A DNA stretch of 43,656 nucleotides from NCBI GenBank assembly GCA_944386445.1, contig CALXBD010000111.1:1-43656 (forward strand), read 5' to 3'. Below the pieces are notes generated by a model, which made no database searches, was not told the origin of the DNA, and worked only from the letters and a program-made list of their open reading frames with translations. This document shows positions 34,360 through 42,664 of this stretch, one piece after another. The position numbers were made by a program, and so were the translations under genes. This stretch comes from an uncultured Clostridia bacterium. GTDB lineage: Bacteria; Bacillota; Clostridia; Oscillospirales; Ruminococcaceae. Each line of letters begins with the position of its first letter. The stretch's first letter is position 1.

Positions 34360-35715
34360 ATGAGTTACCAAACCAAACTGGAGCAGCTTGAACAGAAAAA
34401 AGCCGCTTTCCAGAAATCCTCTCCCGCCCGGGACCGGATTACCGCGCTGTTTGACCAGGGCACATTTGTGGAGCTGGATGCTTTCACAGGCTGCGAGGAC
34501 GGCGTGGGAGTGATTACCGGCTACGGCAGCGTGGAAGGCGATGTGGTCTATGCGTTTTCGCAGGACGTGACCACTCTGGGAGGCGCTGTTTCCCGTGCAC
34601 ATGCTGCTAAAATTGCTAAAATTTATGACCTTGCCGTCAAAAACGGTGCCCCGCTGGTGGCAATTTATGATTCCAACGGCGCTAAGCTCAGCGAAGGTCC
34701 GGAAATCTTAGCTTCTTACGGAAAGATTCTGGCAGATGCCGCAAACCTGTCCGGCGTTGTGCCGCAGATTGCAGTCGTTGCCGGCAGCTGCGTGGGCATC
34801 AGTGCAATGATGGCCTGCTCTGCGGATGTGGTCGTTATGGCAGAAGATGCATCTTTGTATTTCGCCGACGCGGAAGGAGACGACAGCGCCGCTGCAGCTA
34901 TGGAGGCCGGTGTGGTGGATATCCTTTGCGAGAATGCTGCCGCTGCCGTTGCCAAGGCACGGGAACTGGTTTCCATGCTTCCTTTGAATAATCTCTCTGT
35001 TTCACCGGTCTGTGAGGGCACAGCTTCCGGTACTGCCGTAGATCCGAATATGGATTCCATTGACCTGATTAAAGCTGTCTGCGACGCGGATACGGTGGTG
35101 GAATTGAAGGCTGGTTACGGCGATGCTGCCTGCACGGCTCTGGCTTCTCTGGGTGGCGGAACAGTAGGCGTCGTGTACGCCAACGGTCAGGCCGGACGGA
35201 AATCCAACAGCAAGATTGCCGATTTCGTTCGGTTCTGTGACTGCTTTAATCTGCCGGTTATTACATTTGTAAATGTGGACGGCTTCTGCACCTGCGGCGG
35301 CGTGAAAACTGAAAGTGCAAAGGTTTCCGCTAAATTGGCTCGTGCGTATGCCGACGCTACAACCGCAAAGATCACGGTTTATACCGGCTCTGCTATTGGT
35401 GGCGCCGCAGTTGCCTTCGGCTGCGCTGATTTGCGTATTGCCTGGCCGACAGCCGTGATTTCTGCCCTGGCCCCTCTGACAGCAGTGGAATTCTTCTGGC
35501 ATGACAAGCTCAAAGGCGCTGACGATGCCGCAAAACGCCGTGAGGAACTGGCTGCCGAGTATGCCGATACAGAGGCGAGCCCCTATGAGGCTGCAAAGGC
35601 ATCTATGGTGGAAGAAATCATTGATCCGGCCAATACCCGCAACGTTTTGATTTCCGCTTTGGAGATGCTGGCATCCAAACGTGTTTCTCGGCTTCCCAAA
35701 AAGCATACCAACTGA
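34360..35715 (+). CDS. Carboxyltransferase, 12S/propionyl-CoA-carboxylase-beta-like
   Basis: The 451-residue protein belongs to the crotonase-fold carboxyltransferases that move CO2 between carboxybiotin and an acyl-CoA. It has two fold repeats: ARDRITALFDQGTFVELDAF then GAVSRAHAAKIAKIYDLA and GSCVGISAMMACSADVVVM in the first, and ITFVNVDGFCTCGGVKTE, SAIGGAAVAFGCADLRIAWP in the second. It is shorter than classic 12S/MmdA subunits (about 510). It heads an operon with a biotin carrier and a 5S-like subunit. The acyl-CoA partner (methylmalonyl-, propionyl-, malonyl- or acetyl-CoA) cannot be read from the sequence. Confidence 0.87.
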   Translation: MSYQTKLEQLEQKKAAFQKSSPARDRITALFDQGTFVELDAFTGCEDGVGVITGYGSVEGDVVYAFSQDVTTLGGAVSRAHAAKIAKIYDLAVKNGAPLVAIYDSNGAKLSEGPEILASYGKILADAANLSGVVPQIAVVAGSCVGISAMMACSADVVVMAEDASLYFADAEGDDSAAAAMEAGVVDILCENAAAAVAKARELVSMLPLNNLSVSPVCEGTASGTAVDPNMDSIDLIKAVCDADTVVELKAGYGDAACTALASLGGGTVGVVYANGQAGRKSNSKIADFVRFCDCFNLPVITFVNVDGFCTCGGVKTESAKVSAKLARAYADATTAKITVYTGSAIGGAAVAFGCADLRIAWPTAVISALAPLTAVEFFWHDKLKGADDAAKRREELAAEYADTEASPYEAAKASMVEEIIDPANTRNVLISALEMLASKRVSRLPKKHTN

Positions 35716-35760
35716 GTTGTCTGACGATTTTACATGCAAATAGGAAAGGAATGACTTGTC

Positions 35761-36156
35761 ATGAGAAGATTCAATATTACGGTTAACGGAAAAGCTTACG
35801 ATGTCGCCGTTGAGGAAGTCGGCGGCGCAGCAGCTCCTGTGGCTCCCGCTGCCCCTGCAGCCCCCGCAGCAGCCCCTGCTCCTGCAGCTGCTCCCGCTGC
35901 CCCCGCACCGGCCCCCGCTGCAGCTCCGGCCGGCCCTGTCAGCGGCACTGAAATGAAAGCTCCAATGCCCGGCACTATTTTGGAAGTAAAAGCAAATGTC
36001 GGCGATACTGTGGAAAAAGCTCAGGTGCTGATTATGCTGGAAGCTATGAAAATGGAAAACGAAATCGTTGCTCCGGTAGCCGGCAAGGTTCTGGACATTC
36101 GCGTCAAGAAAGGCGACAGCGTCAACGCCGGCGATGTGATGGTCGTCATTGGCTGA
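35761..36156 (+). CDS. Biotin carrier protein (1.3S/oxaloacetate-decarboxylase type)
   Basis: The 131-residue protein carries the covalently bound biotin that shuttles CO2 between the two catalytic subunits. It has a short N-terminal MRRFNITVNGKAYDV strand, an unusually long Ala/Pro linker (about residues 28-60, nearly all Ala and Pro), and a biotinyl domain with EAMKMENE, whose Lys97 is the biotinylated residue. It lies 45 bases behind the carboxyltransferase gene. It is not an AccB by context, because no accC is adjacent. Confidence 0.95.
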   Translation: MRRFNITVNGKAYDVAVEEVGGAAAPVAPAAPAAPAAAPAPAAAPAAPAPAPAAAPAGPVSGTEMKAPMPGTILEVKANVGDTVEKAQVLIMLEAMKMENEIVAPVAGKVLDIRVKKGDSVNAGDVMVVIG

Positions 36157-36180
36157 GAATTTGCTGTCAAATTTTGAAAT

Positions 36181-36208
36181 GGCCCGGCTGGGATGGCCCC
36201 AGTGGGCC
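36181..36208 (+). promoter_or_regulatory. Intra-operon GC-rich hairpin before the 5S-like gene
   Basis: GGCCCgGCTGGG can fold with CCCAGtGGGCC around a short loop just after the biotin carrier gene. It has no T-run, so it is more likely an mRNA-stability or translation element than a terminator. Confidence 0.5.
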
Positions 36209-36228
36209 GGAAAGGCGTGAAGATAGAA

Positions 36229-37626
36229 ATGGCAAAAATCAAAGTTTCCGAACTGGTGCTGCGGGATGCGCATCAATCCCTGATCGCCACCCGTATGCCG
36301 CTTTCTGATATGCTTCCCATCCTCGGGGAAATCGATAAAGTGGGTTTTTATTCTTCTGAATGCTGGGGCGGCGCTACATTTGATGCCTGTCTCCGCTTTC
36401 TGAACGAGGATCCCTGGGAACGTCTGCGGGCGCTGCGTAAGGGGATGCCCAACACTAAGCTGCAGATGCTGTTCCGTGGCCAGAATATGCTGGGTTATCG
36501 CCATTATGCCGATGATGTGGTGGAGTATTTTGTCCAGAAATCCATTGCAAACGGCATCGATATCATCCGGATTTTCGACGCTTTGAACGATATCCGGAAT
36601 CTGGAAACCGCTGTCAAGGCTGCTAAAAAAGAGGGCGGCCATGCTCAGATCGCGATTTCCTATACCACCGGCGATACTTTTACAGATGAGTACTATGTGA
36701 ATTATGCGAAAGAAATTGAAGGAATCGGCGCGGACTCTATCTGCATTAAGGATATGGCCGCTTTGCTGACCCCTTACCGGACCTATAATCTGGTGAAGGC
36801 CATCAAGGCTGCAGTCAAAGTGCCGGTACAGATCCATACCCACTACACATCCGGTTTGGCGTCTATGTGTCTGCTGAAGGGAATTGAGGCAGGTGCAGAT
36901 ATGATCGATACCACCATGTCTCCTCTGGCTCTGGGAACCTCTCATGCGCCGACTGAGTCTATGGTTGCCGCTCTCCAGGGAACAGAGTATGATACCGGCT
37001 TGGATCTGAAGCAGCTGATGGTGATCCGCGATTACTTTATGAAGCTGCGGAAAAAATACATCGATTCCGGCCTGCTGGATCCTTCTATGCTGGCTACCAA
37101 CGCCAATGCTCTGATCTATCAGGTCCCCGGCGGAATGCTCTCCAACCTTCTGTCTCAGCTGAAACAGGCCGGCAAGGCGGATCAGCTGGAAGAAGTTCTG
37201 AAGGAAGTCCCGAAGGTTCGCCGCGATGCCGGTATGCCTCCGTTGGTTACTCCGACCTCTCAGATTGTGGGTACACAGGCAGTGTTCAACGTGATCACCG
37301 GGGAACGTTATAAGATGGTTACCAAGGAATTTAAAGGGTTGGTTCGTGGCGAATACGGCAAAACTCCGGAGCCTATCGATCCTGAGTTCCAGAAGAAGAT
37401 CTGCAAAGATGAACCGATTATTACCTGTCGTCCTGCAGACCTCCTGAAACCTGAATTGGAGACCCTCCGTAAAGAATGTGCTGAGTGGGTGGAGCAGGAA
37501 GAGGATGTCCTCAGCTATGCCCAGTTTGGACAGGTTGCTACCAAGTTCTTTGAAAAGCGTCGCAACGCTCGTTATGGAATCGATGGCCAGCGCGCGGACT
37601 TTGCGAACAGCGTACATCCGGTGTAA
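36229..37626 (+). CDS. Oxaloacetate/pyruvate carboxyltransferase (5S/OadA-like)
   Basis: The 465-residue TIM-barrel enzyme interconverts oxaloacetate and pyruvate using biotin-bound CO2, like transcarboxylase 5S and the OadA and pyruvate-carboxylase CT domains. Hallmarks are LRDAHQSLIATRMPLSDML at the start, ECWGGATFD, IFDALNDIRN, ICIKDMAALLTPY with the metal-bridging Lys, and VQIHTHYTSGLASM with metal-binding His. ATG 36229 gives the family's usual MAKIKVSEL start; the frame upstream to 36193 crosses a hairpin. No biotinyl domain is attached, since it is a separate gene here. It completes the three-gene module. Confidence 0.94.
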   Translation: MAKIKVSELVLRDAHQSLIATRMPLSDMLPILGEIDKVGFYSSECWGGATFDACLRFLNEDPWERLRALRKGMPNTKLQMLFRGQNMLGYRHYADDVVEYFVQKSIANGIDIIRIFDALNDIRNLETAVKAAKKEGGHAQIAISYTTGDTFTDEYYVNYAKEIEGIGADSICIKDMAALLTPYRTYNLVKAIKAAVKVPVQIHTHYTSGLASMCLLKGIEAGADMIDTTMSPLALGTSHAPTESMVAALQGTEYDTGLDLKQLMVIRDYFMKLRKKYIDSGLLDPSMLATNANALIYQVPGGMLSNLLSQLKQAGKADQLEEVLKEVPKVRRDAGMPPLVTPTSQIVGTQAVFNVITGERYKMVTKEFKGLVRGEYGKTPEPIDPEFQKKICKDEPIITCRPADLLKPELETLRKECAEWVEQEEDVLSYAQFGQVATKFFEKRRNARYGIDGQRADFANSVHPV

Positions 37627-37651
37627 AGGAAATAACGTTTACAGCAAAATG

Positions 37652-37686
37652 AATGGACGGAAGATAAACCTTCCGTCCATTTTTAT
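37652..37686 (+). terminator. Terminator of the carboxyltransferase operon
   Basis: AATGGACGGAAG pairs with CTTCCGTCCATT around a six-base loop, followed by a T-run. Confidence 0.88.
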
Positions 37687-37733
37687 GATTATGACTGAAA
37701 AAATTCATAAATGAAAGAAATCCTGCAAAATCG

Positions 37734-37762
37734 TTGACAGATTGTTCAAAATGTGGTATACC
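37734..37762 (+). promoter_or_regulatory. Promoter of the yitT-type gene
   Basis: A perfect TTGACA (37734-37739) is followed after 17 bases by TATACC (37757-37762), preceded by TGTGG as a possible extended -10. Confidence 0.7.
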
Positions 37763-37802
37763 ATAATAGGCCTAAAAAATGGAAGCGGGAGAGAATCGAA
37801 AT

Positions 37803-38660
37803 ATGAAGATCACAAAGCAACAGCTGTCAGATTTTTTGATATTAAATCTGGGAACGATCCTGATTACAATCGGGATATATTTTTTTAAGTTCCCGAATAA
37901 TTTTTCCATCGGGGGAGTCTCCGGTATTGCAATTGTGGTAGGACATTACACATCTGTATTATCGCCAACGATGCTGACGAACATTTTAAGCATATCTCTG
38001 TTGATTGTAGGGTTCCTGGTCTTGGGGAAAGGCTTCGGCTTTATGACAGCTTATTCCACAATTCTGATGTCTGTGCTGCTGCAGGTGTTGGAGATCGTTT
38101 ACCCGATGACAGAACCCTTTACAAATCAGCCTTTTCTGGAACTGGTTTTTGCAGTATTGCTGCCATCAGTAGGGTCGGCCATGATTTTTAATATCGGCGG
38201 TTCCAATGGCGGAACAGAAATTATCGCTATGATTTTCAAAAAGTATACCAGTGTCAATATCGGGAAGGCGCTGGCTTTTTCTGATTTTATCATCGCGCTG
38301 GCAGCTTGCGTGGCATTTGGGGTTGAAACGGGACTTTATTCCTTACTGGGTTTGGTTTTAAAATCGTTCTTGATTGACTACGTGATTGAAAGCATCAACC
38401 TTTGCAAATATTTCACCATCATTTGTGAGAACCCTCAGGGCATCTGCCAGTATATCAATCGGGAACTAGGACACAGTGCGACGATTATCCGGGCAAAAGG
38501 CGCCTACAGCGGGCAGGAAAAGTATCTGGTTTTGGTGATTGTGCGGCGGATGGAGGCCGTTCAGTTGAGAAGGAAAATTCGGGAGTTGGATTCCAGCGCG
38601 TTTATGACGATTACGAATACCAGTGAGATTATCGGCAAGGGCTTTCGGGGCGATCTTTAA
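37803..38660 (+). CDS. YitT family membrane protein
   Basis: The 285-residue protein has five to six membrane helices in the first 190 residues (LNLGTILITIGIYFFKFPNNFSIGG is the classic opening) and a C-terminal cytoplasmic DUF2179 domain (about 200-285, with IIRAKGAYSGQEKYLVLVIV). The family's transport substrate is unknown. ATG 37803 is chosen over the upstream frame start because a GGGAGAG lies nine bases ahead. Confidence 0.92.
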   Translation: MKITKQQLSDFLILNLGTILITIGIYFFKFPNNFSIGGVSGIAIVVGHYTSVLSPTMLTNILSISLLIVGFLVLGKGFGFMTAYSTILMSVLLQVLEIVYPMTEPFTNQPFLELVFAVLLPSVGSAMIFNIGGSNGGTEIIAMIFKKYTSVNIGKALAFSDFIIALAACVAFGVETGLYSLLGLVLKSFLIDYVIESINLCKYFTIICENPQGICQYINRELGHSATIIRAKGAYSGQEKYLVLVIVRRMEAVQLRRKIRELDSSAFMTITNTSEIIGKGFRGDL

Positions 38661-38688
38661 CGGACCCCTCAGGTGCTATTTAATACAA

Positions 38689-39117
38689 CTATAATTTCTT
38701 TTTATAGCCCTTGTTGTTTTTAGAAAACCCATATTTCTCATAAAAGTTACAAGCATCGATTCTATCATTTTCGGTAACTAAAATCATTTGGGTGCAATAA
38801 CGTTCTTTAGCTAATCTTTCTAACTCATGCAGTAAAAGAGTACCTATTCCCTTATGTCGGGATGATTTGTCAACAATCATATTCTCCACCACTAGAAAGG
38901 GATTGCAATCACCATATAATTCTTTACAGACAATCCCCATGACTGAACCGACAACAGCATTATTTATTTCACAAACTAAGATGATATGACTGCCTTCGTG
39001 CGAAATGATATCAAATTGTTCTTCCATTTTTTGAACGTTTGATTCGTCTCCCCAAAACTGCTTATATAGTATTGCAAGTTGAGCTAAATCTCTTTTTTCA
39101 AGCATACGAATAACCAT
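38689..39117 (-). CDS. GNAT family N-acetyltransferase
   Basis: This 142-residue acetyl-CoA-dependent acetyltransferase has the acetyl-CoA loop SSRHKGIGTLLLHELE and a C-terminal ACNFYEKYGFSKNNKGYKK. The body is complete for a minimal GNAT. It is more AT-rich than its neighbours, converges on yitT, and is flanked by the tRNA-Leu terminator, so it may be a recent insertion next to the tRNA gene. The substrate is unknown. The gap 39118-39210 holds no gene. Confidence 0.9.
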   Translation of the reverse strand: MVIRMLEKRDLAQLAILYKQFWGDESNVQKMEEQFDIISHEGSHIILVCEINNAVVGSVMGIVCKELYGDCNPFLVVENMIVDKSSRHKGIGTLLLHELERLAKERYCTQMILVTENDRIDACNFYEKYGFSKNNKGYKKKL

Positions 39118-39210
39118 TTGCTAACACCTACCAATGTAATAACCGTATTATAAAAGTATAATTCTCCATAACATATCGGATGCAATTCCTTCTATATGGT
39201 GAAAAATATA

Positions 39211-39238
39211 ACGCACACTCATATTTATGAGTGTGCGT
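39211..39238 (-). terminator. Terminator of tRNA-Leu
   Basis: A perfect 13-bp stem, ACGCACACTCATA with TATGAGTGTGCGT, has a two-base nominal loop. On the minus strand it is followed by TATATTTTTC. Confidence 0.8.
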
Positions 39239-39245
39239 TCGTGGT

Positions 39246-39332
39246 TGGTGCGGATAGCAGGACTTGAACCTGTATGACCGTGAAGTCACTAGAACCTGAA
39301 TCTAGCGCGTCTGCCAATTCCGCCATATCCGC
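39246..39332 (-). tRNA. tRNA-Leu, anticodon CAG
   Basis: The acceptor stem GCGGATA pairs with TATCCGC, and the gene encodes its own CCA end. The anticodon arm CTAGA-TTCAGGT-TCTAG reads CAG, so it decodes CUG. The 87-nt length includes a long variable arm, as in class II leucine tRNAs. Confidence 0.96.
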
Positions 39333-39357
39333 ATATGCTGCTTGCGACAGCTTTATA

Positions 39358-39386
39358 AGTATAGCATATTTTGGCGGATTTGTAAA
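39358..39386 (-). promoter_or_regulatory. Promoter of tRNA-Leu
   Basis: On the minus strand TTTACA (39381-39386) and TATACT (39358-39363) are spaced by 17 bases, about 20 bases before the tRNA. Confidence 0.78.
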
Positions 39387-39404
39387 GAGAAATTTCAAAA
39401 AAGG

Positions 39405-40316
39405 TCAAATTTTTTCCAGCAGCTGATAGGCAGCCTGTGTATCAGTTCTTATTTGCCGGAAAAGCTCCTCAACAGAGTCAAAGCGTTTTTCGGGACGAAG
39501 GAAAGCTACCAGAGAAAGCGGAATTCGGCGGCCATAAAGATCACCGCGGTAATCCATCAGATAAGTTTCGGCAGAGGGGGCATCGCCGCCTGCAATGGTG
39601 GGCTTGATACCAATATTGGTAACACCCCTGTAATCCTGTCCGTCGATGTTGGCCAGGGAGGCATAAACGCCGAACTTCGGAAGCAGGCTGCCCTTAGGAT
39701 AAAGCTGATTGATCGTAGGGAATCCCATTTTCCGGCCCAGCTGGCGGCCATGGGCAACAGGAAAATCAATTGTGTAACGTTCGCCCAACAGTACGGCAGC
39801 ATCTTCTACGCGGCCATCCTGCAGCAGTTCGCGGATACGGGTAGAGCTGATTGGGCTGCCGTCATAGGATAACGGAGGCACTGCTTCAAAGCGAATACCG
39901 GCTTCCCGGCAAAGCGTTTCCAACAGGGAAGCATCCCCACGGGCATCCTTGCCAAAATGGTAATCATACCCGCAAAAGACGGCTTTGGCTTGAAGATGTT
40001 GTAAAAGGATCTGTCGGAAAAAGGGTTCCGGCTCCAACTGCCGGAAGGCGGAAAAAGGAGGTTCACAGATCAGTTGAATGCCGAGGGAATCCAGGATGGT
40101 TCGTTTGCGTTCCGGTGACAAGAGAGAGGCATAATGGGGTTTAGTAATATGTTCCGGGTCATCGAAAGTAAAAGTAAATACTGCAGGCAGCAGTTCAGGG
40201 GCACAGTTCACCGCTTTGCGGATGACGGCCCGGTGTCCCTTGTGGAGGCCATCAAAAAGGCCCAAAGCGACTGCTGTAGGTTGGTCCAAAACAGGAATTT
40301 CCGTGGTGTAGCGCAT
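39405..40316 (-). CDS. ribF: Bifunctional riboflavin kinase/FAD synthetase
   Basis: RibF turns riboflavin into FMN and then FAD. The 303-residue protein has an N-terminal nucleotidyltransferase domain (GLFDGLHKGHRAVI near residue 18) and a C-terminal flavokinase domain (about 180-303, GRKMGFPTINQLYPKG and YRGVTNIGIKPT). Both domains are full length. It lies 11 bases after truB, the standard order. Confidence 0.96.
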   Translation of the reverse strand: MRYTTEIPVLDQPTAVALGLFDGLHKGHRAVIRKAVNCAPELLPAVFTFTFDDPEHITKPHYASLLSPERKRTILDSLGIQLICEPPFSAFRQLEPEPFFRQILLQHLQAKAVFCGYDYHFGKDARGDASLLETLCREAGIRFEAVPPLSYDGSPISSTRIRELLQDGRVEDAAVLLGERYTIDFPVAHGRQLGRKMGFPTINQLYPKGSLLPKFGVYASLANIDGQDYRGVTNIGIKPTIAGGDAPSAETYLMDYRGDLYGRRIPLSLVAFLRPEKRFDSVEELFRQIRTDTQAAYQLLEKI

Positions 40317-40327
40317 AATCTGCTCCT

Positions 40328-41242
40328 TTAGCTGAAACGTTTTCGAAGAACCAGTTCCGCAGTTTCAGGGCGGCAGTCAGCCAGTCCTAAAAACGTGCGG
40401 TTCATATCATAAACGGCATGAAGACCTTCATCGGCCTCGTGACGGACACGTTTAAGATCAAGACGGACCCCGTTTGTAAACATTCGAGTTTGGACGGGGC
40501 TCAGATGGACAGCAGGCAGCTCCCGGAAAAGCTGTTCGACTGGAATGAGAACTTCTGAAAAGCGGTTTTGTTCCAGCAGGTCAGAAATATTTTCCAAGGT
40601 CAGGCAGTTTTCCAGGGTAAACCCGGCGGCTTCGGTGCGGACCAGAGAAGTCATCACGGCACCGCACCCCAAGACACTTCCCAAATCGTGACAAAGAGTA
40701 CGGATATAAGTCCCCTTTGAGCAACGCACATCCAAAATGGCTTCCCGGCTGATTTCGTTATAGGAAAGGATCTCCAAATGATAAATCGTAACACGTCTGG
40801 GCTGACGTTCCACTTCGATCCCCTGACGCGCCAGATCGTACAGTCGTTTCCCATTGATTTGGACTGCGGAATACATAGGCGGCAACTGAGAAATCTCCCC
40901 CTGAAAATCGGGCAGAACCGCTTCCAGCTCAACCCTGGAAACTGGAACGTCTGATTGTTTCAAAACAGTTCCCCAAATATCCTGTGTATCCGTTGTGACT
41001 CCAAACCGAATTCCGGCCCGATACCGCTTGTCGGTAACAGGGATCAGGTCACAGGCTTTGGTGGCATTTCCAAGAAAAATCGGCAAAACACCGGTGGCCA
41101 TGGGGTCTAAGGTACCCGCGTGTCCCATTTTTCGGGTATGGGTCATACCCCGCAGCTTGGCGATCACATCAAAGGAGGTGAATTCCTGAGGCTTATTGAC
41201 ACAGAGAATGCCTGTATAACCGGTATCAGGGGCTTTTATCAT
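40328..41242 (-). CDS. truB: tRNA pseudouridine-55 synthase
   Basis: TruB makes the universal pseudouridine 55 in the T-loop of tRNAs. The 304-residue protein contains KMGHAGTLDPMATGVLPIF with the catalytic Asp, and a C-terminal PUA-like part. The gene overlaps the end of nrnA by four bases (ATGA), so it is translationally coupled. Confidence 0.96.
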   Translation of the reverse strand: MIKAPDTGYTGILCVNKPQEFTSFDVIAKLRGMTHTRKMGHAGTLDPMATGVLPIFLGNATKACDLIPVTDKRYRAGIRFGVTTDTQDIWGTVLKQSDVPVSRVELEAVLPDFQGEISQLPPMYSAVQINGKRLYDLARQGIEVERQPRRVTIYHLEILSYNEISREAILDVRCSKGTYIRTLCHDLGSVLGCGAVMTSLVRTEAAGFTLENCLTLENISDLLEQNRFSEVLIPVEQLFRELPAVHLSPVQTRMFTNGVRLDLKRVRHEADEGLHAVYDMNRTFLGLADCRPETAELVLRKRFS

Positions 41243-42192
41243 TTCAGCTCCTCCAATGCCTGTCCTGCGGCTCCCAGAATCAGCGTTTTTGCTTCATCGA
41301 GAGAGCCTTCAATGGTGCAGCCCGCAGCTCTAGCATGACCGCCGCCTCCAAAGTTCTTGCAGATAGCGCAGGCATCTACAGACTCTCCGGTGCGCAGAGA
41401 AATTTTGTATTCATTTTTTCCGCGCTCCTTGATGGTGATCCCGATCTCAACGCCTTCGATTTTCCTGGGGATCGCAGAAATCCCATCCAATTCTGATTCC
41501 ATGACGCCGGTGCGTTCCATCATTTCCAGGGAAATAAACAGCAATGCCACCCGGCCATCAAAGTGAAATTCCAAAGAATTCAGCGCTTCGCGTTCCGCAG
41601 CCATAACAGAGAGAGATTTTGTTTCAAAAAACAGCTTATTGATCTGCTTGTAGCTGCACCCAGCCTCGATCAGATCGGCGGCGATGCGATGGCTTCTGGG
41701 TGTGGTATTGGAGTAAGCAAAGCAGCCGGAATCGGTAATCAGGCCGGTGTAAAGGCAGTCTGCAATTTCCGGCAGCAGTGGGATATCCAGCTCCCGGATA
41801 ATCAGGAAAATCAGTTCTGTGGTAGCTGCCGCGCTCGGGTCCAGAAAGACCCGTTGGGCAAAATGCGTATTGGAAGGATGATGATCGATTGCCAGATCCA
41901 CCTTTCCCAGATAGGGGGCAAGAGCCTCTCCGAAAAGCTGTTCATCCGCAATATCAACGGAAACGATGGTCTTCGGAAGAAAACCCCCGTCTAAACCTTC
42001 CGCCATTTTCAGCATCTTTCTAGGAATGGGGTCATTGACCAGGATACGGGCCCTTTTTCCCATCTGCCGGAGGGCACGGCAAAGGCCGCTGCCGCTGCCG
42101 ATGGTATCGCCGTCCGGATTTCGGTGGCAAAGGATCAAAATATCTTCCGCTTTTTGCAAAAAAGCTGCGGTTTCTTTACAGCTGATTTCCAT
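41239..42192 (-). CDS. nrnA: DHH phosphoesterase, NrnA-type oligoribonuclease/pAp phosphatase
   Basis: NrnA degrades short RNA oligomers and 3'-phosphoadenosine 5'-phosphate. The 317-residue protein has HRNPDGDTIGSGSGL with metal-binding residues, the DHHPSN motif for which the family is named, and the C-terminal DHHA1 motif FGGGGHARAAGC. It sits between rbfA and truB as in many Firmicutes. Confidence 0.93.
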   Translation of the reverse strand: MEISCKETAAFLQKAEDILILCHRNPDGDTIGSGSGLCRALRQMGKRARILVNDPIPRKMLKMAEGLDGGFLPKTIVSVDIADEQLFGEALAPYLGKVDLAIDHHPSNTHFAQRVFLDPSAAATTELIFLIIRELDIPLLPEIADCLYTGLITDSGCFAYSNTTPRSHRIAADLIEAGCSYKQINKLFFETKSLSVMAAEREALNSLEFHFDGRVALLFISLEMMERTGVMESELDGISAIPRKIEGVEIGITIKERGKNEYKISLRTGESVDACAICKNFGGGGHARAAGCTIEGSLDEAKTLILGAAGQALEELK

Positions 42193-42222
42193 GTTGGCAT
42201 CCGCCTTTCTGTGATTCGTGGT

Positions 42223-42597
42223 TCATTCGGATTCGTTTGCTTTTTCAGGGGAAGTTCCCTCGTCCAGCTCATGGAGGATCTCATTGATTTTAGCGCTGTA
42301 AGCGATGGAGCCGTCTGCAATGAAATGAAGCTCAGGGCACTTTCTCAGATGGAGCCGGTTGGCGATTTCCCGCCGCAGGAATCCGGAAGCGGAAATCAGA
42401 CCTTTAATAGATTCTTTTGTAGCAGCCTCACCCTCCAGTGCGGAGACATGAACCTTGCAGTGGGAGAGATCTCCCGAAACCTCACAGCGGATGACGCTGA
42501 GCATTTTGGAAATTCTGGGATCCTTCAGTTCCCGGAAAAGGGCGCTCAGTTCCCGTTTCAGATCTTCAGACAAGCGTCCGATTTTATAACTGGGCAT
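42223..42597 (-). CDS. rbfA: Ribosome-binding factor A
   Basis: RbfA is needed for late 30S maturation and 16S 5'-end processing. The 124-residue KH-fold protein contains RELKDPRISKMLSVIRCEVSGDL and PELHFIADGSIAYSAKINEIL. ATG 42597 is chosen because AAAGGA sits ten bases upstream; the frame up to 42627 would add ten unconserved residues. It lies directly after infB. Confidence 0.95.
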   Translation of the reverse strand: MPSYKIGRLSEDLKRELSALFRELKDPRISKMLSVIRCEVSGDLSHCKVHVSALEGEAATKESIKGLISASGFLRREIANRLHLRKCPELHFIADGSIAYSAKINEILHELDEGTSPEKANESE

Positions 42598-42628
42598 AAT
42601 TTTTTCCTTTCTGGTTTTAAAGAACAAA

Positions 42629-42652
42629 GGGACGGGCCTGTAAGCCCGCCCC
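42629..42652 (-). terminator. Weak hairpin between infB and rbfA
   Basis: GGGACGGGC (42629-42637) pairs with GCCCGCCCC (42644-42652), with one mismatch and a six-base loop, and is followed on the minus strand by TTTGTT. It may attenuate rather than stop transcription, since rbfA lies 32 bases on. Confidence 0.45.
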
Positions 42653-42664
42653 GTGCATCCGGAA

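Noticed and set aside
35002-37617. Very long antisense open frame (871 codons) opposite the carboxyltransferase operon
   Set aside because: It is a by-product of forward codon bias that avoids reverse stop codons. The forward strand carries three clear enzyme genes with ribosome binding sites, while the antisense protein has no recognisable family and crosses gene borders.
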